A DNA stretch of 16,955 nucleotides from Nitrospira sp. UBA5699 (GCA_002420105.1 DIHJ01000054.1:1-16955), one strand, 5' to 3'; counted from the first letter of the stretch, positions 1 through 7,520 are shown. A program made the numbers and translations. The notes: a model not told the origin generated them from the sequence alone.

Positions 1-59
1 CCACAACTTCTGACGATATCTCCTGAAGGTTAGAAGCGAAGGTGTAACCAATACGGAAC

Positions 60-150
60 TGAAGATCGAGGCATGACAGAGCCGTCGACAATAGGTTCGC
101 ATCTCTTGTGGCGCCCGAACGAAACTCGATTTCGGCCCTGTCATTGGCTG
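60..150 (-). other. Possible origin of transfer (oriT) with a TATTGTC nic-like motif
   Basis: This untranslated stretch lies directly upstream of a trwA-trwB-trwC-like gene series, which is where R388-type plasmids keep oriT. The minus strand carries TATTGTC (plus positions 87-93), matching the core of the R388 nic site TATTGTCT. A 5-bp inverted repeat (GTTCG 95-99, CGAAC 116-120) lies on its 5' side, as the relaxase-bound hairpin does in R388, although the loop here is much longer (16 nt). Two wider dyads surround it: ATCGAG 65-70 with CTCGAT 125-130, and ATGACAG 73-79 with CTGTCAT 138-144. A nick on the minus strand would send DNA leftward first and the mobilization genes last, which is the usual polarity. 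The motif and dyads are seen; the oriT role is inferred. Confidence 0.35.
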
Positions 151-169
151 AAAGGAAAGGCGATCGACC

Positions 170-451
170 ATGTCTCAACCGATTTCTCTCCGACTTGATG
201 ACAAATTGCATGCGGTTCTCCGCTCGGAAGCAAGACGGCGACGCATCCCGTTTGCTGATTTCGTCCGAGCCTGCATCGAACGCGGGCTGTGGATCGACGG
301 CGTGCATGAATCCGGACTCCGGCAGTCACATGTTGCAGCCCTTTACGAATCACGGAATTTGCTTCGCCGGCTGGTCAGTGCACGCTCACCCAAAGATGCG
401 GCGGAAGCTCAAGCCGAAGCACTGGCCCAGGCCAAGGAGGAGCTGCCATGA
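170..451 (+). CDS. Ribbon-helix-helix accessory protein of conjugation, TrwA-like
   Basis: This is a 93-residue basic protein with an N-terminal beta-strand (QPISLRLDD, residues 3-11) followed by two helices. That is the pattern of CopG/Arc/MetJ-type ribbon-helix-helix DNA binders. The C-terminal third is Ala/Glu-rich and probably helical. A GGAAAGG ribosome site precedes the ATG at a good distance. Its stop overlaps the next start as ATGA (448-451), so it is translationally coupled to the coupling-protein gene. In R388-type systems the small RHH protein TrwA binds oriT, represses the operon and stimulates the coupling ATPase. The same position and fold suggest that role here, and the dyads upstream would be candidate binding sites. 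The family is judged from fold pattern and context, not from a strong signature. Confidence 0.72.
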   Translation: MSQPISLRLDDKLHAVLRSEARRRRIPFADFVRACIERGLWIDGVHESGLRQSHVAALYESRNLLRRLVSARSPKDAAEAQAEALAQAKEELP

Positions 452-2256
452 GCCTCATTCGCGGCTCCGAGTTGCTTCGTCATCGGTGGCGTATGTTCCT
501 TGCGACCATTGCGTTTGCCTTCCTGCTTGGCCTTGTGTGTGGAGGGCTTTGGCTGTGGATGAATCCCCCTTCTATTGAATCTGGTGCGTGGCAGGTCTAC
601 CGGGCGTACTGGCTGGCTCGCCTCGCCGTGTCCATTGGGCTCACACATATCGCCCTCCCTGTTCCAACAGTTGAAGGGGAACAGCGTTGGTCAGTCGTGC
701 AGATCCTGGGCAGCGAAGAGGTGCAGCGGATTGCTCGCGATGTCCATCAGATCCTTCTGGATTCAGCTCAGCAAAGTGTGACTGCGGCTGCGCTGGCGGC
801 GGGATTGTGGTTCGTCATCGCCTGGATCTATGGCCATCTGTCCTGGAGGGATCAATCCGTAGCCGGATCGATCACCGCACCACGCATGTTGTTCCGTGCC
901 CGCCAATGGCTCACAGCCTGGCTCTGGAGTCCGTACCGCTTGGAAGGGGTTCGTCTGACCAAGGATGGCGAGCGACTGCACGTTGTGATCGTTGGGTCCA
1001 CGGGAACCGGGAAGACAACGGCGATCCTGAACTTGCTCGACCAGATCAGGGCGCGAGGTGATGCAGCCATCGTGTACGATCCAGACGGCTCCTTCCTCTC
1101 TTGCTTCTACCGAGCCAATCACGACGCGGTGCTCAATGTCTGTGATACCCGTATGCCGCCATGGAATCCGTGGGCTGGCTGTCCTGAGCCGCAGCATTTC
1201 CTGGACCTTGCGGAAGCGATGATGGCGAGAGATCCGAGAGAAAGCAGTGACTCCATCTGGGATGTCGGGGCCACGCACTTCATTGCATCCGGATTGGAGC
1301 AACTGCTCCGTGAGGGCAGATGCACAAACCGAGACCTCTATGAGCTTCTGGTCACCATGCCACTGGATGAGATTGAGGAACGTCTGAAAGGCACACCGGC
1401 AGGGGTTGTGATGAGCAAGAGCATCGAACGCACTGCCCTCTCAGTCCGGTTCACGGCGATGAAACGAGCTGGAGTGTTTCGCTATCTCCAGGATGCCTCG
1501 GAGGGCGAAGCCTTCAGTATCCGCCGATTCGTGAGTCAGCCTTGTGGCCGATGGTTGTTCCTGTCCGCTCGAGCCGATATGCGGGCGCTGCTCCGTCCCA
1601 TGCTGACCGTCTGGTTCCACATCGCCACGACCGCGCTATTGTCGTTGCCGCCCTCATCAACGCGGCGGCTCTGGTTCATCCTGGATGAAGCCGCATCCCT
1701 GAATCGTCTCCCCGCGTTGAGCACACTGCTTCAGGAAGGCCGGCGCTTTGGGGCCTGTGTGGTGCTCGGTCTTCAGTCACCGTCCCAACTTGCCTCGCTG
1801 TATGGCGAACAAGAGGCCATCACGCTGCTCTCCATGCCGCAAACCACCCTGGCCCTTCGCAGTCCGGAACCACGGACCGCGGAGCTGCTTGCGAAGCGCC
1901 TTGGACAACAGGTCTTCATCGAATCCCAGGAGAGTGTGCAATACGGGGGCCACGCCGCGCGAGACGGAGTATCCCTGTCCGAGCATTACACGACCCGTTA
2001 CCTCATCGAACCAGCGGCATTGCAGTGTCTGCCGGATCGAGTGGGATACCTTAAGCTCCCAGGTCCTCAGCCTCTTGTGCGTGTCTCGCTCCGGGTGAAG
2101 GAACGATCTCCCCTTGCCTCGCCACTTATCCCGCGCACCATGCTGGTTGGCAGGTCCGATGCCGAACCTGCTGCGAACAGCCCTAGACCCCTTGGCCCCT
2201 CATCGAACGATCGCACGCCGAGTCTCGCTGAGTTAGCAGATGAATTGACCACGTGA
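448..2256 (+). CDS. Type IV coupling protein (VirD4/TrwB/TraD family ATPase)
   Basis: This 602-residue inner-membrane ATPase would dock the relaxase-DNA complex to a type IV secretion channel and pump DNA. Two N-terminal hydrophobic segments (about residues 16-38 and 110-130) flank a small periplasmic loop. The cytoplasmic ATPase domain carries Walker A GSTGTGKTT (about 183-191) and Walker B LWFILDEA (about 408-415). A later GLQSPSQL stretch and an RSPEPRTAE stretch are typical of the family. It is somewhat longer than R388 TrwB (about 500 residues), with an extra Pro/Ser-rich C-terminal tail of about 60 residues that may bind a partner. It begins inside the stop of the RHH gene and its TGA overlaps a GTG of the relaxase frame, so the three genes form one operon. 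No other T4SS component is in view. Confidence 0.93.
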   Translation: MSLIRGSELLRHRWRMFLATIAFAFLLGLVCGGLWLWMNPPSIESGAWQVYRAYWLARLAVSIGLTHIALPVPTVEGEQRWSVVQILGSEEVQRIARDVHQILLDSAQQSVTAAALAAGLWFVIAWIYGHLSWRDQSVAGSITAPRMLFRARQWLTAWLWSPYRLEGVRLTKDGERLHVVIVGSTGTGKTTAILNLLDQIRARGDAAIVYDPDGSFLSCFYRANHDAVLNVCDTRMPPWNPWAGCPEPQHFLDLAEAMMARDPRESSDSIWDVGATHFIASGLEQLLREGRCTNRDLYELLVTMPLDEIEERLKGTPAGVVMSKSIERTALSVRFTAMKRAGVFRYLQDASEGEAFSIRRFVSQPCGRWLFLSARADMRALLRPMLTVWFHIATTALLSLPPSSTRRLWFILDEAASLNRLPALSTLLQEGRRFGACVVLGLQSPSQLASLYGEQEAITLLSMPQTTLALRSPEPRTAELLAKRLGQQVFIESQESVQYGGHAARDGVSLSEHYTTRYLIEPAALQCLPDRVGYLKLPGPQPLVRVSLRVKERSPLASPLIPRTMLVGRSDAEPAANSPRPLGPSSNDRTPSLAELADELTT

Positions 2257-2267
2257 AGGCGGGACCG

Positions 2268-4988
2268 ATGCTGAGTATCAAGAACATCACGAATAGTGCC
2301 GCCGCCGGCCATTATTACGAAAAAGACAACTATTACACGGACCGTGAGGAAGCACGGGAGCGCTCCGTCTGGTGGGGGCAAGGCGCTGAGCGATTGAGCC
2401 TTTCCGGGCCGGTCGACCAGGAGATCTTTCAGCGATTGCTCGATGGACAATTGCCGAACGGAGCAGAAATTCGGTCAGGCACGACCGGACGAGACCGAGC
2501 CGGCGTTGATGTCACCCTGAGCGCTCCCAAAAGTCTGTCTCTGCTTGCCGAAGTGGGAGGGGACCATCGACTTCGCGACGCGCACGAGGTCGCTGTGACC
2601 AGGGCGCTCGAATATCTCGAACGGGAAGCTGCTCAGGCGCGTCTCAGGGCCGATGGTGAGACCAGCACGCAACAGACCGGGAATTTGATCGTCGCACGGT
2701 TCCAACATGACACCTCGCGTACGCTTGATCCGCAGTTGCATACGCACGCGGTGATCGCCAATGCAACGGAGCGGCAGGATGGCGCATGGCGGGCCCTGTC
2801 GAACGAAAAGCTGTATGAACACAAAATGGCGGCCGGCGCCGTCTATCGCGCCCAGCTCGCCGCCGAAGTACAGCGGCTCGGATACGACATTGAAAAGACC
2901 CATGCCGATGGCCGGTTTGAAATCCGTGGCTTTACGAAGAACCAGCTCGAGCACTTCAGTCAGCGTTCCCTGACCATCCGGGAGGCGATGCAAGAGCGTG
3001 GGCTGTCTGGAGCCAAAGCGGCGGAGCAGGCGACGCTCATGACCCGCAGCGCGAAGTCTGATGTCGATCGGGGAGAACTTCGCGAAGAATGGCGTACACG
3101 GGCCAAGTCTCAGGGGATCGACCTCGTTCACATGATGGAAGAGGCAAGGGAGCGAGCCGGGCGTGAGACAACGCGCAACGAAATTCAGCAAGCTGCCAGG
3201 GCAGGATTGCAATGGGCTATCGAGCACACGACGGAACGACAGACCGTCGTGGCCCGGCGAGATCTGGAGCGTTACGCGACGGAACAGGTTGTCGGTACAG
3301 CAACCTACCAGGATGTCCAACGCGCAATCCGCCAGGCGGTGCGATCGGGGGAGCTGATCCCGCTCGGCGACCGGTACACGACGTTCGGAGCATTACAGAC
3401 CGAGCAGGACACAATCCGCATGATGGCAGAGGGCCAGGGGCGGGTGGCGTCCATTCTGTCTCATGAGCAGGCGCGAGAGGCTACAGACGGAAGAAGCCTC
3501 ACGACAGGACAGCAACGAGCCGCGATTCATATCTTGGTCAGCGAGGACCGCTTTCTCGGGGTGGAGGGTCGCGCAGGGACAGGCAAGACTACCATGCTCA
3601 ACGTGGTGAGGGACCACGCCGAACAGCGCGGGTACGAAGTGAGAGGGCTCGCCATCTCAGCGAGTGCTGCAAGGACGCTGGAGAACGAGGCGGGGATTCC
3701 GTCACAAACCGTTGCGCAGTTCTTGGCGGAACGGGCTGGGCAACAGCGGGAGGGGATTCAGAGCGGCAAGCGAACGCTCTACATCGTTGACGAATCGTCA
3801 TTACTCGGGTCTCGGGACGCGCATGCCTTCATGAAGGCCGTTGAGCAGGAGAATGCGCGCGCGGTGTTCTTAGGCGACAGGGCCCAACTTGCCGCCATCC
3901 AGTCTGGGAAGCCTTTCGCGCTCCTCGTCGATAAAGGCATGAAGACCGAGCAGATGACGGAGATTGTTCGGCAACGAACTCCGGAACTCAAGCAGGTTGT
4001 GGAGCAAGCCGCAGAAGGCAAGGCCGCCGAGACGATCACTCAGTTGGAGAACGCCGGGAAGTTGATTGCCATTGCTGACCGTGCAACGCGCCTCGATGCG
4101 GTGGCCGGTGAGTACCTGAATCGAGATCGGGCAGTCCAAGAAGGCACACTTGTGCTCACTGGCTCACGGGCTGATCGGGCCGAGTTGAATGAGCGCATTC
4201 GTGAAGGGCTAAAACAGCAGGGTGTTCTGTCTGGCCCTGAGATCCGGGCCGAGGTGCTGGTTCAGAAGGATTTGACCAGGGCGCAGGTGAGGGAATCGAC
4301 GTCTTACGAGATGGGCGATGTGATTCGATTTGGGAAGGACTATCGCTCGCTAGGCGTGGACAAGGCGGAATACGCGCGTGTCGTAACCGTCAAGCCAGAT
4401 AGCAACACCATCATCTTGCAGATGGAACGGGGTGCGCGAACGGTTGAATGGCAGCCCCATCGGAACAGCGCCGTTGAGGTCTATCGCCGAAAAGAACGAA
4501 CTCTTCTGGACGGGGATTTGATTCGATGGACGAGAAATAGCTACGAGCAGGACCGTCGTAATGGTGAGCTTGTCAGGGCGAAAGTGGATTCAGAAAGCAG
4601 AACGGTGATTGTTCGCGACCGAGATGGGAAAGAAACTCCCTTCGACCCTCAACGTGATCGACATTGGGATCATGGCTATGCCTCAACGGTTCATGCCAGC
4701 CAGGGGCGCACGGTAGAGCGGGGAATTTACCATGCCGATAGCGAGCAGATAGCGACGAACCGAGAAGCCTGGTACGTGGCCCTGTCGCGGGCCCGTGAAG
4801 AGGTGAGGATTTACACCGACGATGCTGTGACCTTGCGGGAGGCCGTGAAGGAAAGTCGAGGCCAGCACAGTGCGATTGAAGCGGTTGAGCGTCATGGTGC
4901 CGGAGACCGCGAACACGGTCACCGGGACGATTTAGCGGCCGACTGGCACGTCGCCAGTCCGCCGCGAGCAGTAGAACTCGAGCGATGA
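2268..4988 (+). CDS. MobF conjugative relaxase-helicase (TrwC/TraI family)
   Basis: This protein would nick oriT through a covalent tyrosine link and unwind the transferred strand. The ATG at 2268 gives the canonical N-terminus MLSIKNI (906 residues). A GTG at 2253 that overlaps the upstream stop would add five residues. Paired tyrosines lie at 16/17 and 22/23, as in TrwC. The metal-binding histidines follow in HDTSR (H147) and PQLHTH (H158, H160). The C-terminal RecD-like helicase has Walker A GRAGTGKTT (about 434-442), Walker B LYIVDESS (about 505), a VHASQGRTVERG motif (about 806) and YVALSRAREE (about 836). Length is close to TrwC (966). The end is Glu/His-rich and no third domain is seen. 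It looks intact, so the element is probably still mobile or recently was. Confidence 0.95.
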   Translation: MLSIKNITNSAAAGHYYEKDNYYTDREEARERSVWWGQGAERLSLSGPVDQEIFQRLLDGQLPNGAEIRSGTTGRDRAGVDVTLSAPKSLSLLAEVGGDHRLRDAHEVAVTRALEYLEREAAQARLRADGETSTQQTGNLIVARFQHDTSRTLDPQLHTHAVIANATERQDGAWRALSNEKLYEHKMAAGAVYRAQLAAEVQRLGYDIEKTHADGRFEIRGFTKNQLEHFSQRSLTIREAMQERGLSGAKAAEQATLMTRSAKSDVDRGELREEWRTRAKSQGIDLVHMMEEARERAGRETTRNEIQQAARAGLQWAIEHTTERQTVVARRDLERYATEQVVGTATYQDVQRAIRQAVRSGELIPLGDRYTTFGALQTEQDTIRMMAEGQGRVASILSHEQAREATDGRSLTTGQQRAAIHILVSEDRFLGVEGRAGTGKTTMLNVVRDHAEQRGYEVRGLAISASAARTLENEAGIPSQTVAQFLAERAGQQREGIQSGKRTLYIVDESSLLGSRDAHAFMKAVEQENARAVFLGDRAQLAAIQSGKPFALLVDKGMKTEQMTEIVRQRTPELKQVVEQAAEGKAAETITQLENAGKLIAIADRATRLDAVAGEYLNRDRAVQEGTLVLTGSRADRAELNERIREGLKQQGVLSGPEIRAEVLVQKDLTRAQVRESTSYEMGDVIRFGKDYRSLGVDKAEYARVVTVKPDSNTIILQMERGARTVEWQPHRNSAVEVYRRKERTLLDGDLIRWTRNSYEQDRRNGELVRAKVDSESRTVIVRDRDGKETPFDPQRDRHWDHGYASTVHASQGRTVERGIYHADSEQIATNREAWYVALSRAREEVRIYTDDAVTLREAVKESRGQHSAIEAVERHGAGDREHGHRDDLAADWHVASPPRAVELER

Positions 4989-5164
4989 GTGAAAAGAGGG
5001 GGGAAGTCTTTGCGCGGCGTGGAACCTTGCCACGTCCAAAAAACCCCCCCCCCCCGGCCCCCCTTCATGAGCGCCGGCTGCCGCCCGCGCTAATCGCTAC
5101 TGAGGAGATGCGCTTCAAAAGGAATCGTGAAAAGGAGTGGCTTTATGCAGACTTAGAAGGTTGA
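4985..5164 (+). CDS. Small 59-residue protein coupled to the relaxase, with a C12 tract
   Basis: An open frame starts at an ATG that overlaps the relaxase stop (ATGA, 4985-4988), the same coupling used at both upstream junctions. It runs 59 codons to TGA 5162-5164. The product begins MSEKRGEVFARRG and contains a proline run (NPPPPAP, residues 20-26). It ends with a charged tail (MRFKRNREKEWLYADLEG, residues 42-59). The proline run is encoded by C12-GG-C6 (5044-5063), so a one-base slip would shift the frame. The stop codon overlaps the -35 box of the next promoter. I do not recognise a family. The coupling and the protein-like C-terminus favour a real gene, while the small size and simple-sequence core argue for caution. 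It could also be an internal start at 5108 (18 codons) or a decayed remnant. Confidence 0.5.
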   Translation: MSEKRGEVFARRGTLPRPKNPPPPAPLHERRLPPALIATEEMRFKRNREKEWLYADLEG

Positions 5165-5197
5165 CAAATAGAGATTAAATTGTATAATTTGTCAACC
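5159..5197 (+). promoter_or_regulatory. Strong sigma70-type promoter inside a perfect 11-bp inverted repeat (likely autoregulatory operator)
   Basis: A consensus -35 TTGACA (5161-5166) and a consensus -10 TATAAT (5183-5188) are separated by 16 bp. The arms GGTTGACAAAT (5159-5169) and ATTTGTCAACC (5187-5197) are exact reverse complements and cover the -35 and the end of the -10. A dimeric repressor bound here would block RNA polymerase. The nearest candidate is the XRE-domain protein encoded 18 bp downstream. The predicted start point, near 5195, leaves only about 20 nt of leader and no clear Shine-Dalgarno before the ATG at 5215. Confidence 0.82.
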
Positions 5198-5214
5198 ACA
5201 CTCACTGCTTATCT

Positions 5215-6405
5215 ATGTCTAGCTCAGCTAACATCGCTCAGCGGCTGAAGCGGCTACGAATGTCGCGAGGGCTTTCGCTGGATGCGCTTGTTGCGTCCAT
5301 GGGCCATGTTGTAACAAAGCAGGCGCTTTCGAAATATGAATGTGCGAAGGCTAGCCCGTCACCAATTGTTCTGAACAAGCTTGCCGACACCTTTAAGGTC
5401 AAGGCGTCTTACTTTTTGAGAGAGCCTCAAGTCAAGGTCAAGTTCATCGGTTATAGAAAGGCTTCAACTTTACCCAAGAAAGATCAGGGAAGAATTGAGA
5501 GCCTTGTGACGGAAGTCTTGGAGGATAGAGTGAATCTTCAGGCCATGACAGGATGGCCGAACGGGAATCATCTGCCGATCCGCGCGCATCGTATTTCAAA
5601 GATAGAAGATACTGAGCGGGCTGCTGAAGAATTGCGTACGAATTGGAAGCTTGGGCAGGATCCAATTTCAAGCATGGTTGGGGTGCTCGAAGATCATCAC
5701 ATTCATGTCATCGAGATTGATGCTATCGACAAATTCGATGGCATTTGCGCGGTGGCTGTTGATGAAGCCACCCAGACTCAAGCAGCGGGCCTCGTCACTT
5801 CCAAAGGCGTGTCTGGAGAGCGCCAGCGACTGAGCCTTGCGCATGAATTAGGCCATCTTGTCTTGACGGTAGGGCATAATCTTGATGAGGAAAAAGCGGC
5901 ATTTCGGTTCGGGGCAGCCTTCCTTGCTCCCGCACAAGTGGTCTATCGCGAGATTGGTACTAAGCGGGACACCATTCTTAGTGAAGAACTGCTGCTTTTT
6001 AAGAAACGATTTGGAATGAGCGTGCAAGCTCTTGTTCGTCGACTGTTCGATTTGGACATCATCTCAGAGGGTTACTACAGGCATTGGATGATGCTCATAA
6101 ACCGCTTGAAATGGAAACGGAAAGAGCCGGGTGAATTGGAACCCGAGCAATCACAATGGCTTCAGCAAACAGCGCTTCGAGCCTATGCAGAAGGACTGAT
6201 TAGCCGTGAGGAAGTCGAAAGGTTGCTTGGTGAATCTCTTGATGTCGAGGAGCCGCTCACCCTTATTGAACGACGAGCCTTCATGAAGTTGCCGCTTGAA
6301 GAGCGCAGACGGATTCTGTCTGAGCAAGCAGAAAAACTGAAGTCACACTATTCGGAGGGCGCAGATAGAAGCGATCTCCAGAGTGGAGACTTCGTTGAGT
6401 ACTAA
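5215..6405 (+). CDS. XRE-type regulator fused to an ImmA/IrrE-family (M78) metallopeptidase
   Basis: Residues about 8-65 form a Cro/CI-type helix-turn-helix (IAQRLKRLRMSRGLSLDAL, then KQALSKYECAKASPS). The middle carries an ImmA/IrrE (COG2856) peptidase domain with HELGH at 210-214. Glu225 or Glu226 is the likely third zinc ligand, ahead of FRFGAAFLAP (230-239). The C-terminal part after about 270 is helical with no signature I recognise. Family members cleave or inactivate DNA-bound repressors (ImmA on ImmR, IrrE on DdrO), and HTH-peptidase fusions are often predicted antitoxins or stress switches. The promoter dyad just upstream suggests self-repression. The MazF-like gene overlaps its 3' end, so the two are coexpressed. 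GC content is lower than in the flanking genes. The DNA-binding and protease assignments are firm; the target is unknown. Confidence 0.9.
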   Translation: MSSSANIAQRLKRLRMSRGLSLDALVASMGHVVTKQALSKYECAKASPSPIVLNKLADTFKVKASYFLREPQVKVKFIGYRKASTLPKKDQGRIESLVTEVLEDRVNLQAMTGWPNGNHLPIRAHRISKIEDTERAAEELRTNWKLGQDPISSMVGVLEDHHIHVIEIDAIDKFDGICAVAVDEATQTQAAGLVTSKGVSGERQRLSLAHELGHLVLTVGHNLDEEKAAFRFGAAFLAPAQVVYREIGTKRDTILSEELLLFKKRFGMSVQALVRRLFDLDIISEGYYRHWMMLINRLKWKRKEPGELEPEQSQWLQQTALRAYAEGLISREEVERLLGESLDVEEPLTLIERRAFMKLPLEERRRILSEQAEKLKSHYSEGADRSDLQSGDFVEY

Positions 6406-6757
6406 CCCGCCATCGCTTAAGCGCGGCGAAATCTGGCTCGTCAACTTAGACCCGACCGTGGGTTCTGAGATAAAGAAAACACGGCCGGCCGTCATAGTCA
6501 GTTCTGATGCGCTTGGTCGGCTCCCTCTCAGGCTGATTGCCCCCATTACTGAATGGAAAGATCATTTCAAGGGAAGTATCTGGCATGTCCGGATCGATCC
6601 TGACGGTAGGAACGGCCTCTCAAAGACTTCTTCTATCGATGCCCTTCAACTCAGGGGAGTGGATACTTCCCGGTTTATAAAGAAGTTTGGAAATCTGCCA
6701 TCGACGGTGATGGAAGAACTTGTGGCCGCAATTGCGGCAGTCGTCGAATATCAATAA
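6383..6757 (+). CDS. MazF/PemK-family endoribonuclease toxin
   Basis: This 124-residue protein has the MazF/PemK beta-barrel signatures: LKRGEIWLVNLDP near the N-terminus, then KKTRPAVIVSSD, then NGLSKTSSIDALQLR. Relatives cut single-stranded RNA at short sequences and inhibit growth. The frame opens at GTG 6383, inside the upstream gene. A TTG at 6395 is better placed behind GGAG (6385-6388) and may be the true start, leaving an 11-bp overlap either way. No small AbrB- or RHH-type antitoxin gene precedes it. The only partner in place is the XRE-ImmA protein, so the pair is an atypical toxin-antitoxin candidate. The toxin fold is well supported; activity and partner are inferred. Confidence 0.9.
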   Translation: METSLSTNPPSLKRGEIWLVNLDPTVGSEIKKTRPAVIVSSDALGRLPLRLIAPITEWKDHFKGSIWHVRIDPDGRNGLSKTSSIDALQLRGVDTSRFIKKFGNLPSTVMEELVAAIAAVVEYQ

Positions 6758-6791
6758 TCTCCTAATATCTCTCCAATATATCTCTCCAATA
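6755..6791. repeat. Short 13-bp tandem repeat after the toxin gene
   Basis: Two exact tandem copies of TATCTCTCCAATA lie at 6766-6778 and 6779-6791. They are preceded by a degenerate third copy, TAATCTCCTAATA (6755-6767), that overlaps the first exact copy by two bases. The array begins at the toxin stop codon and sits between convergent genes. Its function is unknown. Confidence 0.75.
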
Positions 6792-6885
6792 GATTCGATT
6801 CCGCGGTAGACCAAGCGACTCATGAGAAATCGGTCGGCAAATATCCGCCGCCCCGCAAATGATGGCTTTGGGATTTCTCGTCTGC

Positions 6886-7089
6886 TTACGTCCTCAAGGG
6901 CCTCACAGAATTCTTTTCGATCCATCCATCGATCGCCTTGAGATCAAATTTGGTTAGCCGACCTGCCTTGACGTATGGCATTCGGCGTTGGCTGACCATG
7001 GTGTAGAGGGTGTGGACTGAGAGCCCGGTGTATTCGGCTACTTCCTGAATGTTCAATAGACGCCGTTTTATCGGTTCGGATTCTTTCAT
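6886..7089 (-). CDS. AlpA/excisionase-type helix-turn-helix protein
   Basis: This 67-residue protein belongs to the MerR-like winged-helix DNA-binding type (HTH_17, excisionase/AlpA group). It carries LNIQEVAEYTGLSVHTLYTM (residues 12-31) as the helix-turn-helix and MPYVKAGRLTKFDLKAIDGW (37-56) as the wing and following helix. The ATG at 7089 is preceded by a strong GGAGAGGAG ribosome site, which decides it over an upstream in-frame start at 7137. Relatives act as recombination directionality factors or activate integrase genes of prophages and integrative elements. It is read leftward, convergent with the toxin gene, and lies about 300 bp from the tRNA that may be the attachment site. No integrase is visible, so the excision role is inferred. 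Confidence 0.85.
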   Translation of the reverse strand: MKESEPIKRRLLNIQEVAEYTGLSVHTLYTMVSQRRMPYVKAGRLTKFDLKAIDGWIEKNSVRPLRT

Positions 7090-7171
7090 GTCTGACTCTC
7101 CTCTCCTTGTAGAAGTTGATCTGCCGCTAGCGGGCAAGCCATTCCGCCGGTTCGGTTACGTTGATCTAAAC

Positions 7172-7243
7172 GGTTCTGCATTCCAGAACCATTGTGCCTT
7201 TGAAAAAATGATGGTCAGATCTTTCAAAGCCGGACAGGCTTTG
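7172..7243. repeat. Cluster of three inverted repeats between the excisionase-like gene and tRNA-Lys
   Basis: This lies in the roughly 300-bp non-coding stretch 7090-7387. The first dyad is GGTTCTG (7172-7178) with CAGAACC (7184-7190). The second is CTTTGAAA (7198-7205) with TTTCAAAG (7222-7229). The third is CAAAGCC (7225-7231) with GGCTTTG (7237-7243). The first and third share the same 7-5-7 geometry. The second and third overlap, so only one can form at a time. They could be protein-binding sites for the HTH protein, recombinase arm sites, or attenuator hairpins in its leader. Apart from the tRNA-proximal att candidate I see nothing else in 7244-7387. Confidence 0.6.
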
Positions 7244-7387
7244 CAAGCACTCTTTTAGACCGGGAAATCTCGAAGGGAAGGAGAAGGTCAGAATGTCAGT
7301 GGCAGAAAAATATTTCTCTTCTCCTGTCTACACGGCGTCTACACCGGTTCGCTGGGTTTGGGGCGAGGTTTCTAACTTGTTGATTTT

Positions 7388-7463
<76 letters not shown>

Positions 7464-7520
7464 ACCGGGTGTGTGCGTCTGCGGAGATATGTGCGGCGTC
7501 GATCTCTGGCCTGGTGCTGG

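Noticed and set aside
6755..6791. CRISPR-like array
   Set aside because: The repeats are only 13 bp and directly abutting with no spacers; no cas gene is present.
6620..6925. Leftward frame of 101 codons downstream of the HTH gene
   Set aside because: It covers the antisense of the toxin gene and overlaps the end of the HTH gene; the product has no recognisable features.
7049..7258. Rightward frame (start at 7088 possible) opposite the excisionase-like gene
   Set aside because: No ribosome site, its start overlaps the start of the better-supported leftward HTH gene, and the sequence is occupied by inverted repeats. No family is recognisable.
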